From: Umezawaea beigongshangensis
Lineage (GTDB): Bacteria > Actinomycetota > Actinomycetes > Mycobacteriales > Pseudonocardiaceae
Length of the DNA stretch: 64,000 nucleotides
Assembly: GCF_016464305.1 (NCBI RefSeq)
Contig: NZ_JAEIOJ010000004.1
Location: 518,905-582,904, forward strand
Direction of reading: 5' to 3'
Part shown: one piece after another, positions 9,118 to 17,791 of the stretch
How the letters are laid out: each line of letters opens with the position of its first letter
Numbering within the stretch: position 1 is the first letter of the stretch
Translations under genes and position numbers: made by a program
Notes under the pieces: model-generated
The model's input: only the letters and a program-made list of their open reading frames with translations
What the model was told of the DNA's origin: nothing
Databases searched by the model: none

Positions 9118-9204
9118 CGCGAGTGGAGCGTTCAAGCACCCCGAGTGGAGCGTTCAGACACCCCGGGTGGAGCGTTCGAGCACCGCGAACGGACCGTTCA
9201 CGCC
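9118..9204 (+). repeat. Dispersed repeat array A (three and a half 22-bp units)
   Basis: Head-to-tail copies of a ~22-base unit, core GAGTGGAGCGTTC followed by a variable AGCACC tail: 9118-9140, 9141-9162, 9163-9184, and a diverged copy at 9185-9204 containing the palindrome GAACGGACCGTTC. The array lies between the 5' side of gluconokinase and the 3' end of the glycosidase gene. The same unit recurs in three other intergenic regions of this window. Confidence 0.85.
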
Positions 9205-9230
9205 GGGGAACGGTCCGCCCGCGGTGCTCG
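9177..9230. terminator. Long hairpin at 3' end of GH30 gene
   Basis: CGAGCACCGC (9177-9186) pairs with GCGGTGCTCG (9221-9230), and CGGACCGTTC (9190-9199) pairs with GAACGGTCCG (9208-9217), separated by a 3/3 internal loop and capped by an 8-base loop. It lies immediately downstream of the GH30 stop codon on the minus strand and is built partly from array A, so it is a likely terminator. Confidence 0.7.
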
Positions 9231-9236
9231 GGGCCG

Positions 9237-11117
9237 TCAGCTCACGGTCCACTTCTGGTTGGCGCCGCCCGTGCAGCTCCAGATCTGGACCGGCGTGCCG
9301 TTGGCCGAGGTGTTGCCGGTGACGTCGAGGCACTTGCCCGCCCCCTGGTTGACGACGTCCCGCGCCGCCGTGACGGTCCACCGCTGGTTGCCGCCGCCGA
9401 AGCAGTCCCAGACCTGGACCCCGGCCCCGTTCGCGGTCGAACCGTCCTTCACGTCCAGGCACTTCCCGCCGGGGGTGCGGATCGTGCCGTCGGTGTTCAC
9501 CGCCCAGCGCTGCGCCGCCGAGCCGTTGCAGTCGTGGACCTGCACGGCCGCGCCGTTGGCGGTCGAGCCGCCCGCGACGTCGAGGCACTTGCCGCCGAGA
9601 CCGGTGATCGCGCCGCCGACCGGGGCGGGGTTCCCGGCCTGGACGCCCCGCCAGGTGAACGTGGCCGAGGTCTTCGCCGGGAGGTCGTAGGAGAACGACG
9701 AGCTTCCCCAGTTCACCCGCACGTTCTGCGTGCCGCCGGTGGTGTTGTGCGCGATGAGGGCCTTGGAGCCGTCGGGGTTCTTCCAGGCCACGTTGCGCAC
9801 GGCCGCGTTGTCGGTGGACGCGACGCGGTGGGCGTTCTTGCGCACGAACTTCGTCAGGTGGCCCATCGTGTAGTACTCGACGGTGTAGTCCACCTGGCCG
9901 TGCCTGGAGTCCCCGTTGTGAACGGTGATCAGGCCGGTGCACGTGCCGCAGCCGCCGTTGTGCGGGCCCCGGTTCTGGTCGACCGCGAGGCTCCACTTCG
10001 TCACCGTCCGGCCCCAGTTGCGGGTGTAGTCGATGATGTTGTTCATGTCCTCGGCCTGCTGGTCGGAGATCCAGGTGCCGCCGGAGTGCTCGGTGTCGTA
10101 GGACTTCACGTTCGGGAACTCGTCGTGCGCGCGCGTCTGCGTCGCCACGTCACCGCCGTAGCCGTGCCACGCGATGCCGCCGAACAGCGGGTCGTTCACG
10201 ATCGCCGGGTCCTGGAGCTGCGGCTTGGCCCACGTGTCGTAGGCGTCGAAGTTCCAGTCCATGACCAGGGTCTTCGTGGTGATCCCGGCCGAGCGGAACG
10301 CGGGCCACAGGGCGTTCTTCGTGAAGTAGATCAGCCCGTCGGTGTTCCAGTGCATCGACGGGTACCCGGGGCAGCAGCCGGGCTCGTTCTGCACCGACAC
10401 GTAGTCGATCGGCACGCCCCGCGACTGGTACGCCTGCACGTACTTCGCGAGGTACTGGCCGTACTGGCCGTAGTACTGCGCCTGGAGCCAGCCCTGGTCG
10501 AGCCGGCCGTTGTCCTTCATCCAGCCCGGCGCGCTCCACGGCGACGCCATGACCGTCAGCTCGGGGTTCAGCTCCTTGGCGCGCTTGGTCAGCGGCAGGA
10601 CGTCCGCGAGGTCGTGGGCGATGGTGAAGTCGCCGACGTCGCAGCACGTGTCGTCGTAGGAGAAGTTGCCGCGCGCGAGGTCGGACGAGCCGATCACGTT
10701 GCGGTTGAAGGACAGCCCGATCCCGTTCACCGGGTCGAACAGCTTGCGCACGGTGTCCTCGCGCGTCGCCGCGCTCAGCGCGCCGCTGCTGTTCATCAGC
10801 CACGCCGCCGTGTCGGTGAACGACGCGCCGCCGCCCTCGAACTGCTGGTAGGTGGTGTTCTCGTCGACGGTGATCGTCTGGCCGCCCGTGCCGTTGCCGG
10901 CGGTGAAGGTGACGGGGGTCTGCTTCTGCAGGCCGCGGGTGACCACGCGGCCACCGGGGTCGGAGGTCGTGGTCAGGTGCACGTCGACCGACTCGCCCGC
11001 CGCGGTGGCGGACGGCGCGTCGGGGACCACCGCGAACGCGGCCACCAGTGCGGTGAGCGCGGCGGCGACGGGGATCAGGCGGTGCGGCCCCTGGCGGGGT
11101 GGCGAGGAGTGAGGCAT
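9237..11117 (-). CDS. Secreted glycoside hydrolase family 30 enzyme with ricin-type lectin domain
   Basis: 626-residue secreted glycosidase. A signal peptide (LIPVAAALTALVAAFAVV, ending near ATAAGES) is followed by a GH30-type (beta/alpha)8 catalytic domain: VQNEPGCCPGYPS near residue 245 carries the acid/base Glu and SYDTEHSGGTW near 342 the nucleophile Glu. The C-terminal ~125 residues hold three ricin-B/CBM13 repeats (GKCLDVAGGSTANG, GKCLDVKDGSTANG, GKCLDVTGNTSANG) with QRW/QKW motifs. Family substrates include glucosylceramide, beta-1,6-glucan and xylan; which applies is unknown. ATG at 11117 is chosen because the signal peptide follows; more upstream frame is arginine-rich and noncoding. 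Divergent from a ROK regulator, its probable controller. Confidence 0.92.
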   Translation of the reverse strand: MPHSSPPRQGPHRLIPVAAALTALVAAFAVVPDAPSATAAGESVDVHLTTTSDPGGRVVTRGLQKQTPVTFTAGNGTGGQTITVDENTTYQQFEGGGASFTDTAAWLMNSSGALSAATREDTVRKLFDPVNGIGLSFNRNVIGSSDLARGNFSYDDTCCDVGDFTIAHDLADVLPLTKRAKELNPELTVMASPWSAPGWMKDNGRLDQGWLQAQYYGQYGQYLAKYVQAYQSRGVPIDYVSVQNEPGCCPGYPSMHWNTDGLIYFTKNALWPAFRSAGITTKTLVMDWNFDAYDTWAKPQLQDPAIVNDPLFGGIAWHGYGGDVATQTRAHDEFPNVKSYDTEHSGGTWISDQQAEDMNNIIDYTRNWGRTVTKWSLAVDQNRGPHNGGCGTCTGLITVHNGDSRHGQVDYTVEYYTMGHLTKFVRKNAHRVASTDNAAVRNVAWKNPDGSKALIAHNTTGGTQNVRVNWGSSSFSYDLPAKTSATFTWRGVQAGNPAPVGGAITGLGGKCLDVAGGSTANGAAVQVHDCNGSAAQRWAVNTDGTIRTPGGKCLDVKDGSTANGAGVQVWDCFGGGNQRWTVTAARDVVNQGAGKCLDVTGNTSANGTPVQIWSCTGGANQKWTVS

Positions 11118-11290
11118 GGCAGGGAGTCCTCGTTCGCTGGAGGGCGGAGGCGCGCGCGGAGGACGGCACGCCCGCTGGGCCGTCGCCCCGCCCCGGCCGG
11201 GAGGGCGGCGGGGACGGCGCGGGGTCACAGTTCTCGCAGCTCTGCGACGACTGGCACACTCGGACGCGACACCTTCGCATCACGCCTTAC

Positions 11291-11308
11291 TTCAAGACGT
11301 GATTCAAG
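11291..11308. promoter_or_regulatory. Possible ROK operator (direct TTCAAG repeats)
   Basis: Two TTCAAG hexamers (11291-11296 and 11303-11308) spaced one helical turn apart lie in the 233-base divergent region between the GH30 gene and the ROK regulator. The position suits an operator controlling one or both genes; this is inference only. Confidence 0.3.
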
Positions 11309-11350
11309 CGACGCGCAGGTGTGCCGTCAAGGGGTGGGAGGTCCGCAGCG

Positions 11351-12589
11351 GTGCCGCTGAGAACAGGACACGGCAGCAGACGCACGGTGCGGGACCTGCG
11401 CGCCGCCAACCGCGCCCGCGTGCTGCGCCACCTCTACTTCCACGGCCCCCTCAGCCGTCACGAGCTCGCGGGCGCGACCGGGCTGAGCCAGGCGTCGGTC
11501 AGCAACGTCGCCGGTGAGCTGCTCGACGACGGCGTCCTCGCGGAGGCCGGGCTCGTGGAGTCCGACGGCGGACGGCCGCGCGTGCTGCTGCGGGTGGACC
11601 CCGGCCACGCCGCCGTCGCCGGGGTCGACGTCGGCGAGACGCACGTGCTCGTGGAGGTCTTCGACCTGACGCTCACCCGGCTCGCGATGACCACCTTCCC
11701 GGTGGAACCGGGCGCGCAGTCCGTCGACACCGTCGTGCGGCGGGTGACCGCCGGGCTCACGCGGTGCCTGGCGGACAGCGGCGTCGAGCGCGACCGGGTG
11801 CTCGGCGTCGGCGTGGGCGTGCCGGGCCTCGTGGAGCAGGGGCCCGAACCGCTCGTGCACGCCCAGACGACCGGCTGGGACGGTGTCCCGCTGCACCGGC
11901 TGCTCGCTGCGAGCACCGGCCTGCCGCTGCACGTCGACAACGGTGCCAACACCCTCGGTCAGGCCGAGATGTGGTTCGGGGCGGGGCGGGGCGCGCGCGA
12001 CGCGGTGATCGCGCTCATCGGCTCCGGGGTCGGCGCGAGCGTCGTCGCCGACGGCACGCCGTACCGGGGGGCGTCGGGCGGCGCGGGCGAGTGGGGGCAC
12101 ACCACGATCGCGCTCGACGGGCGAACGTGCCGCTGCGGCGCGCGCGGCTGCCTGGAGGCGTACGTCGGGGCCGCTGGCGTGCTCGACCGGTACCACGAGG
12201 CCGTGGGAGCGCGGCCGGTCGAGGTGGACCAGGAACGGGCGCTGCGCGACCTCGTGGCGCTCGCCGACACCGACGCGCGGGCGCGGGCCGTGCTGGAGGA
12301 GACCGCGCGCTGCGCCGGTGCCGGCGTGGCCAACCTGATCAACACGCTCAACCCGGAACGGGTGATCATCGGCGGCTGGGCCGGTCTGCTGCTCGGCGAG
12401 CGGCTGCTGCCCGGCATCCGCGCCGCCGCGGCCGAGCACGCGCTGCGCCGGTCGTTCCAGCGGGCGTCGATCGACCTGTGCGAGCTGGGGCCGGAGTCGG
12501 TGGCGCTGGGCGCGGCCACGCTGCCCGTCGCGGAGTTCCTGGCGGCGGGCGGGGTGCGCGCGGCGTCGGCTACGCGCTCCACCGGGTGA
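11351..12589 (+). CDS. ROK family transcriptional regulator
   Basis: 412-residue sugar-responsive regulator. The N-terminus has a winged helix-turn-helix (HELAGATGLSQASVSNVAGELLDDG); the remainder is a ROK sugar-kinase fold with the zinc motif CRCGARGCLE. GTG at 11351 is preferred over an in-frame GTG at 11321 because GGGAGG at 11336-11341 is well placed. It is divergent from the secreted GH30 glycosidase, so it probably represses that gene until a breakdown sugar binds. Its last 20 bases overlap the 3' end of jetD on the opposite strand. Confidence 0.92.
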   Translation: MPLRTGHGSRRTVRDLRAANRARVLRHLYFHGPLSRHELAGATGLSQASVSNVAGELLDDGVLAEAGLVESDGGRPRVLLRVDPGHAAVAGVDVGETHVLVEVFDLTLTRLAMTTFPVEPGAQSVDTVVRRVTAGLTRCLADSGVERDRVLGVGVGVPGLVEQGPEPLVHAQTTGWDGVPLHRLLAASTGLPLHVDNGANTLGQAEMWFGAGRGARDAVIALIGSGVGASVVADGTPYRGASGGAGEWGHTTIALDGRTCRCGARGCLEAYVGAAGVLDRYHEAVGARPVEVDQERALRDLVALADTDARARAVLEETARCAGAGVANLINTLNPERVIIGGWAGLLLGERLLPGIRAAAAEHALRRSFQRASIDLCELGPESVALGAATLPVAEFLAAGGVRAASATRSTG

Positions 12590-13661
12590 GGTCGGCCAGC
12601 AGCGTCTCCAGCACGTGCTCCTCCTCCACGACGAGCCCGGCCGAGGTCATGGCGCGGACCAGCTCGGAGTCCCCGGAGGGTGCGGTCGTCAGCGTCGGCA
12701 GGTCGACACCGGCCGGGATCAGCTCGGCCACGGCGGCCCGGTAGTCGGCCGCGCCCATCCGCCACGGCCGTCCGCCGGTGACCGCGACGACCTCGTCCAC
12801 CAGTGCCAGACCCGCGCGGTCGAAGTCGGCGTGCACGACCACGTCACGCCCGCGCAGCACCTCGCGCGCCTCGTCGGTGAGCCGGTCGTCGACGCAGACC
12901 AGCGGATGCGCCACCCCGGCCGCGACCGCCTCCTCGACCAGTCGCGGGCTCCGGCACACGGCGACCGTGCCGCCCGCCTCCGCGGCGTGCACGATCGGCG
13001 GCGCGCCCAGCCCGTGAGCGGCGACCCCGGCCCGCTCCCACAGCGCCCGCTCCTGCGCGGCGGTCACCGGAACCTCCACGCCGAGGGAGAGGGCCAGGCC
13101 GCGCAGCACCAGCCGGGCCAGCGGCCGTCCCCGGTCCAGGGCGGTGCCCGCCAGCGCGTGCCGCGTGGTGGCGCGGGGCAGCGAGGCCAGGACCTCGGCG
13201 GCACGCCGCGCGGTCGCGGGCGCCTCTGCCGCGGGGACGCGACCGTAGCGGCGCACCTCCTCCACCCACCGCTGCGCCCACGGCTCGCGCACCAGCCCGT
13301 GCTCGTCGAGCGCCTTCCACAGCGACGTCTCCACCGGGTCCCGCGCCACGAAGGCGTCCGCCCGCTCCGCGCCCCGCTCCACCGGCCTGCCGTGCACCGC
13401 GTGCAGCACCTCCACGAGGGGACGGCCGTGCGGACCGGCGAGCAGGTGCTCGTTGAGCTTGACCAGCGAGACCTGCCGCCGCGCGGGGAAGCCGACCTCC
13501 TTGCGCAGCACGAACCCCAGCGCCTCTGCGGTGGCGGCGTCGGGCACCCGCACGCTGAACGCCGACCGGGGCCGCGGCGACTCCATCGTCTCCCTGGCCA
13601 GCCGCCACAGCTCGGCCAGCTCGGTCAGCCCGTAGGCGTCCCGCAGCTCCTCGCGCGTCAC
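12570..13661 (-). CDS. jetD: Wadjet type II nuclease-like protein JetD (DUF3323/DUF2399)
   Basis: 363-residue TIGR02679-type protein, last gene of the Wadjet operon. In Wadjet systems JetD is the Toprim-type endonuclease that cuts plasmid DNA once the SMC-like JetABC complex has extruded a closed circle. The N-terminal part matches DUF3323 and the C-terminal part DUF2399; the metal-binding DxD is seen as VVHADFDRAGLAL (residues 278-281) and the family end motif as VVEEEHVLETLLADL. The first Toprim strand, which I recall as CENP in DUF2399 proteins, reads VAVCRSP (236-239), so the expected Glu appears replaced by Arg. GTG overlaps the jetC stop (GTGA). The 3' end overlaps the ROK gene by 20 bases. 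Confidence 0.85.
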   Translation of the reverse strand: MTREELRDAYGLTELAELWRLARETMESPRPRSAFSVRVPDAATAEALGFVLRKEVGFPARRQVSLVKLNEHLLAGPHGRPLVEVLHAVHGRPVERGAERADAFVARDPVETSLWKALDEHGLVREPWAQRWVEEVRRYGRVPAAEAPATARRAAEVLASLPRATTRHALAGTALDRGRPLARLVLRGLALSLGVEVPVTAAQERALWERAGVAAHGLGAPPIVHAAEAGGTVAVCRSPRLVEEAVAAGVAHPLVCVDDRLTDEAREVLRGRDVVVHADFDRAGLALVDEVVAVTGGRPWRMGAADYRAAVAELIPAGVDLPTLTTAPSGDSELVRAMTSAGLVVEEEHVLETLLADLTRWSA

Positions 13662-16600
13662 GGGTCCACCCGGCCCAGCGCCACGCCGTCCCACGTCGTG
13701 CGCGTGCACGCCACGCCTCGGCCGTTGCGCGGTCGCAGGACGTCGTAGATGTGCATCCGCGGGATCTTGTCCGACACGCCCCAGCCGCTCGGCCAGGTGA
13801 TCACCCAGTCCATGTCCAGGTCCACCAGCAGGCCCAGCATCCGCGCGATCGTCGGGTCGTCCAACCGCTCGAACGCCTCGTCCAGCAGCACCAGGCGCAG
13901 CGGCTCGAACGAGTCGGAACCGCTGCTCACCGCGTCGTAGAAGGACGCCGCCGCCGCGAACAGGGTCACGTAGGAGATCAGCCGCGTCTCGCCGGAGGAC
14001 AGCTGGCGCAGCCTGCGCTCGCGCGGGCCGCCGTCCGGGCCGGTGTCGGCGACGGTCACGGTGAACGCGTGCCACGCGCGGTAGTCCAGCGCCCGCGACA
14101 GGATCTCCGCGTAGCCGCGGGTCTGCGAGTCGCGCTCCGCCTCGATGCGCTCGGTGAACACGCGGCGCAGCGTCGCGTCCTGCTCCGGCGTCCGGTTCGC
14201 GTACGGCAGCCGCACCAGCGCGAGCGCCTGCCTCGTCTCCTCTTCCAGCGCCGACGACGACCGCCAGGCGAGCTTCACGTGCACGCCCTGGCTGGACCGC
14301 GCCCGCCCCAGGACCTCGTTCATCCGCCGGCACAGGTCCTCCGCCACGGCGATCTGACCGCGCAGCCACTCGGCGAGGTCGCGGATCAGGTAGTCGGCGA
14401 AGATCCCCTGGTAGGACTCGTCCAGGAAGCTGCGCTGCTCGGCCAGCTTCGTCCGCACCCGGCGGGCTGCCACGGCCACCGGACGCGGGCCCTCCTCGCC
14501 GGTCACCGTCACCGTCAGCACGCCGCCGTGCTGCTCGGCGGCGATGTCGTGCGACCCGGCCAGCGACGTCTGGAGCGCCTGGAGCTTGCTGATCACGGTC
14601 GCCTCGCTCGCGCCGCGCCGCTCACCGGCCGCGGCGACGGCCGCCCGCACCGCGGCCAGGTCGTCCTCCGCGAGGTCGGGCAGCGCCGCCACCAGCACAC
14701 CGGGCGCCGACACCGCGGCCAGGCACTGCTCGGCGGCGCGGGCCTCGGTCTCCCGCGCCTCGGCGAGCTGCGCGTGCGCCGCCTCCAGCTGGGCCTCCAG
14801 CTTCGCGGCCTCCTCGCGCGCGGCGGCGACCCGCTCGCGCACCCCGCGCAGCTCGGCCCGCACCGACCGGCGCGACGACTCCAGCGACGTGAGCTGCGCG
14901 GAGATCTCCCGCGCCTCACCGCCGACGGCGTCGGTCAGCTCGGTCAGGGCCGCCGCCTGCGTCGCCAGGTCCACGCAGCGCGCCTCCGCGTCGGCCTCGG
15001 CGGCCTCCCGGTCGGCGACGGCCGCGTGGTAGCGGTGCACCGCGTCGGTGAGGTCGGCCACGGCACCGCGGCAGCGCCGCCGCAGGACGTCGCCGAGCCG
15101 GTCGGCCGTGCGCTGCGCCTCGGCCGCCGCCTGCTGCGCCTGCCGCAGCCCGTCGCTGCCGGTGGGCAGACCGGCCTCGCCGACCCGCCGCGCGAGGTCG
15201 GTCCGCGCCGCCTCCGCGCGGGCCAGCGCACCCTCCAGCTCCTCGCGCAGCGCAGCGGCCCCGGTCAGGGCGCGGTCCGCCGACTCCTGCGCGGCCTGCG
15301 CCCTGCTGTGCCTGCCGATCAGCTCGCCGTCGTCGGGGAACCCGGCCAGGTGCGCCTCCCAGCGCGCCACGCGGGCGCGTGCCGCCGTCAGCTCGGACTC
15401 GGCCGCGCCGAGGTCTCCGCGCAGCGCCTCCAGCTCGTCCTCCAGGGCCGCGATGCGCCGCCGTCGCGCGGCGTCGCGCGCGCCCGCGCCGATGAACTCC
15501 GCCGCGGGCTTGCTCCACGCGCCGCCGAGCACCCCCGCGCTCCACCGGCCGGTCACCGACACCGACAGCCCGCCCGCCACCGGATCGTCCGCCGCCGGAT
15601 CGTTCACCGCCGCGGTCGTCGACACGGCGGCGAGCAGCCCGGCCACGACCCGCGCGTCCACCGGCTCCCCCTCGGTCGCCGGCACCAGCAGCGACGTCAG
15701 CGCCGCGCCCTCCACCGGGGCGGCGGCGCGGGCGAACACCCCGGCCAGGTCCGGATCGTCCACGACGCCGTCGCCGCCGACCCACGCGTCGAGCAGGCCG
15801 CACGCCTGCAACGCCGACTCCAGCCCGGCCCGCTCCGCGTCCCCGAGAGCCGCGTCGAAGTCCACCAGCCGGTAGAACGGCGACCCGGTCGCCGGGTCGC
15901 GCCCGGCCGGGGAGAACCGGTCGCGCGGCGGCGCGGGCTCCTCGCCGGAGCGCAGCCCGGCCAGCTCCGCGTCCCGCTCGTCGATCAGGGTCCGCAGCTC
16001 GCTCCGACGCCCTCCCGCCGCGTGCTCGGCGTCGCGCGCCGCCCGCACCAGCGGGGTCACCCACGCGCGGGCCGCGGTCGTGGTGGTGCGCGCGCCGGCC
16101 GGGCCGGTCACCAGATCGGCGGTCTCCGGCAGGTCCAGCGCCTGCTCGGGGTGCTCCTCGGCCAGCGGCCCGGTCGCCCGCCAGCGCGCGACGGCCTCCA
16201 CCCAGCCGGTCGCGGCCGCGGTCAGCTCCGCGGTGGCCCGGTCGCGCAGGGTGGCGGCGTCCGCGGCGGCGCTCCGCGCGTCCTCGGCCCGCCGCCGCAC
16301 GTCCTCGACGTGCCGCTGCTCGGCCTCCAGCCGCACGGCCCGCTCGTGCAGGGCCAGCGCCAGCGCGCCCCGCTGCCGGGCGGCCGAGGCGATCTCCTCC
16401 GCCGCCGCACCGGCCCGCTCCAGCCCGGAGAGGACCTCCCCGGCCGACGGCGAGGGCGGGACGCGCCGGTCGACGGGCAGCGGATCGGCCTCGGGATCGG
16501 GCTTCGCCCGCACCCGGTCGGGAACCGAGGTCGCGTCGGTCACCGGCACCCGCGGCACGACCGGCGCGAGCGCCGGGTCCAGGCCGATCGCGCGCAGGTG

Positions 16601-17791
16601 GCCGCTCAGCGGCTCCACCAGCTCGTCGGCCGACGCCAGGTCGTCGGCGAGGCGGCGCAACTGCCGCAGGACGCCGTCGACGGCCCCGTCCTCGGCCGTG
16701 CGCTGCTTGTTCGCCATCTCCAGCGCCGCCACGGCCGACGAGCGCTTCTCGTCGACCAGCTTCTCCCGCGTCCGGAGGTCCTCCAGGTCGCGGAACGCGG
16801 GCAGCTCCTTGAGCGCCCCGATCCGCTCCTCGGCCCGCTGCTCGCCCGTCTCCAGCTCCACCTGCGCGCTCTCGGCGCCGGTCCGCTCCTCGCGGGCCCC
16901 GGCCAGCAGCGCCGTCAGCCGCCGGGACTCGCGCTGCCGCTTGTGCACCGCGCCCTCCGCGCCGGTCAGCCGCTCCAGCGCGGCCCGCACGCCCGCGAAC
17001 GCGTAGTCGGAGTACGTCGTGAGGAACGTGCTCAGCGCCGCGTCGGCCGACGACAGCCTGGTGATGTTCTCCCGGATCGACTCCAGGTCGTCGAACGAGG
17101 TCGCGAGCTGTTCGATCATCGCCTGGTCCAGCGGCGGCAGCGCGTCGGACAGGATCTGCTCCAGCTGCCCCTCCAGGACCTTCAGACCCACGTCGGGGTT
17201 GCGCAGCGTGCGCTGGAGGTGCAGCAGGTCGCCGTAGCGGGCCGCCGGCACCCCGTAGACGCTCTCGGCGATCTTCGCCCGGAACGGGGCCTCCTCGTAC
17301 AGGCAGTCCGCGCCGATGATCTCCCGCAGCTGCGGCTGGCTCAGCGGCGCGCGCTCGGTGTCGGTCACCGTGACCCACAGCTGGAGGTCGCGCCCCACCC
17401 GCGCCGGCGTGATGAAGCGCCACGAGTCGGTGATCGCGTTGGACGTCTTCGACGCCTTCACGCCCAGCCCGCAGGTCAGGTGCTCCTCGACGCCGTTCAC
17501 CACGCGGTGCAGCTCGATCCACGCGTAGCCGACCCGGTTGGGGCCGCCGTTCCAGTCGTCCAGCATGAGACGGCGGATGCTGACCGTGTCGAAGCCCTTG
17601 GAGCCCAGCTGGCGCAGGTCGCCGTCCAGGCACAGCGGCAGCAGCAGCTCCAGCGTGCGGGACTTGCCCGAGCCGTTGGTGCCCTGGAAGATCGCCCGCC
17701 CGCCGGAGAAGTCGAACGTCTGCTCGCTGTACTGCCAGATGTTGACCACGCCGCCGCGGTGCAACCGCCACCTGTCCCGCTCGGCGTTCAC
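13658..17791 (-). CDS. jetC: Wadjet type II SMC-like ATPase JetC (TIGR02680)
   Basis: 1377-residue SMC/MukB-like ATPase, the motor of the Wadjet anti-plasmid complex. Walker A is IFQGTNGSGKSRTLELL (residues 37-44), the ABC signature LSSGE is near 1264, and Walker B LRLVLLDEAFERLD begins near 1298, so both halves of the ATPase are intact. Between them are long Ala/Glu/Arg-rich stretches consistent with coiled coils around a central hinge-like region. It starts at GTG overlapping the jetB stop (GTGA) and its stop overlaps jetD the same way. Long open frames on the opposite strand through this gene are codon-bias artefacts. Confidence 0.93.
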   Translation of the reverse strand: MNAERDRWRLHRGGVVNIWQYSEQTFDFSGGRAIFQGTNGSGKSRTLELLLPLCLDGDLRQLGSKGFDTVSIRRLMLDDWNGGPNRVGYAWIELHRVVNGVEEHLTCGLGVKASKTSNAITDSWRFITPARVGRDLQLWVTVTDTERAPLSQPQLREIIGADCLYEEAPFRAKIAESVYGVPAARYGDLLHLQRTLRNPDVGLKVLEGQLEQILSDALPPLDQAMIEQLATSFDDLESIRENITRLSSADAALSTFLTTYSDYAFAGVRAALERLTGAEGAVHKRQRESRRLTALLAGAREERTGAESAQVELETGEQRAEERIGALKELPAFRDLEDLRTREKLVDEKRSSAVAALEMANKQRTAEDGAVDGVLRQLRRLADDLASADELVEPLSGHLRAIGLDPALAPVVPRVPVTDATSVPDRVRAKPDPEADPLPVDRRVPPSPSAGEVLSGLERAGAAAEEIASAARQRGALALALHERAVRLEAEQRHVEDVRRRAEDARSAAADAATLRDRATAELTAAATGWVEAVARWRATGPLAEEHPEQALDLPETADLVTGPAGARTTTTAARAWVTPLVRAARDAEHAAGGRRSELRTLIDERDAELAGLRSGEEPAPPRDRFSPAGRDPATGSPFYRLVDFDAALGDAERAGLESALQACGLLDAWVGGDGVVDDPDLAGVFARAAAPVEGAALTSLLVPATEGEPVDARVVAGLLAAVSTTAAVNDPAADDPVAGGLSVSVTGRWSAGVLGGAWSKPAAEFIGAGARDAARRRRIAALEDELEALRGDLGAAESELTAARARVARWEAHLAGFPDDGELIGRHSRAQAAQESADRALTGAAALREELEGALARAEAARTDLARRVGEAGLPTGSDGLRQAQQAAAEAQRTADRLGDVLRRRCRGAVADLTDAVHRYHAAVADREAAEADAEARCVDLATQAAALTELTDAVGGEAREISAQLTSLESSRRSVRAELRGVRERVAAAREEAAKLEAQLEAAHAQLAEARETEARAAEQCLAAVSAPGVLVAALPDLAEDDLAAVRAAVAAAGERRGASEATVISKLQALQTSLAGSHDIAAEQHGGVLTVTVTGEEGPRPVAVAARRVRTKLAEQRSFLDESYQGIFADYLIRDLAEWLRGQIAVAEDLCRRMNEVLGRARSSQGVHVKLAWRSSSALEEETRQALALVRLPYANRTPEQDATLRRVFTERIEAERDSQTRGYAEILSRALDYRAWHAFTVTVADTGPDGGPRERRLRQLSSGETRLISYVTLFAAAASFYDAVSSGSDSFEPLRLVLLDEAFERLDDPTIARMLGLLVDLDMDWVITWPSGWGVSDKIPRMHIYDVLRPRNGRGVACTRTTWDGVALGRVDP

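Noticed and set aside
9118..9184. CRISPR-like interpretation of the tandem 22-base units
   Set aside because: Units abut with no spacers, copies are few and no cas genes are in the window.
8550..11360. 936-codon plus-strand open frame opposite gluconokinase and GH30
   Set aside because: Both real genes on the minus strand show catalytic motifs; this frame is compositional.
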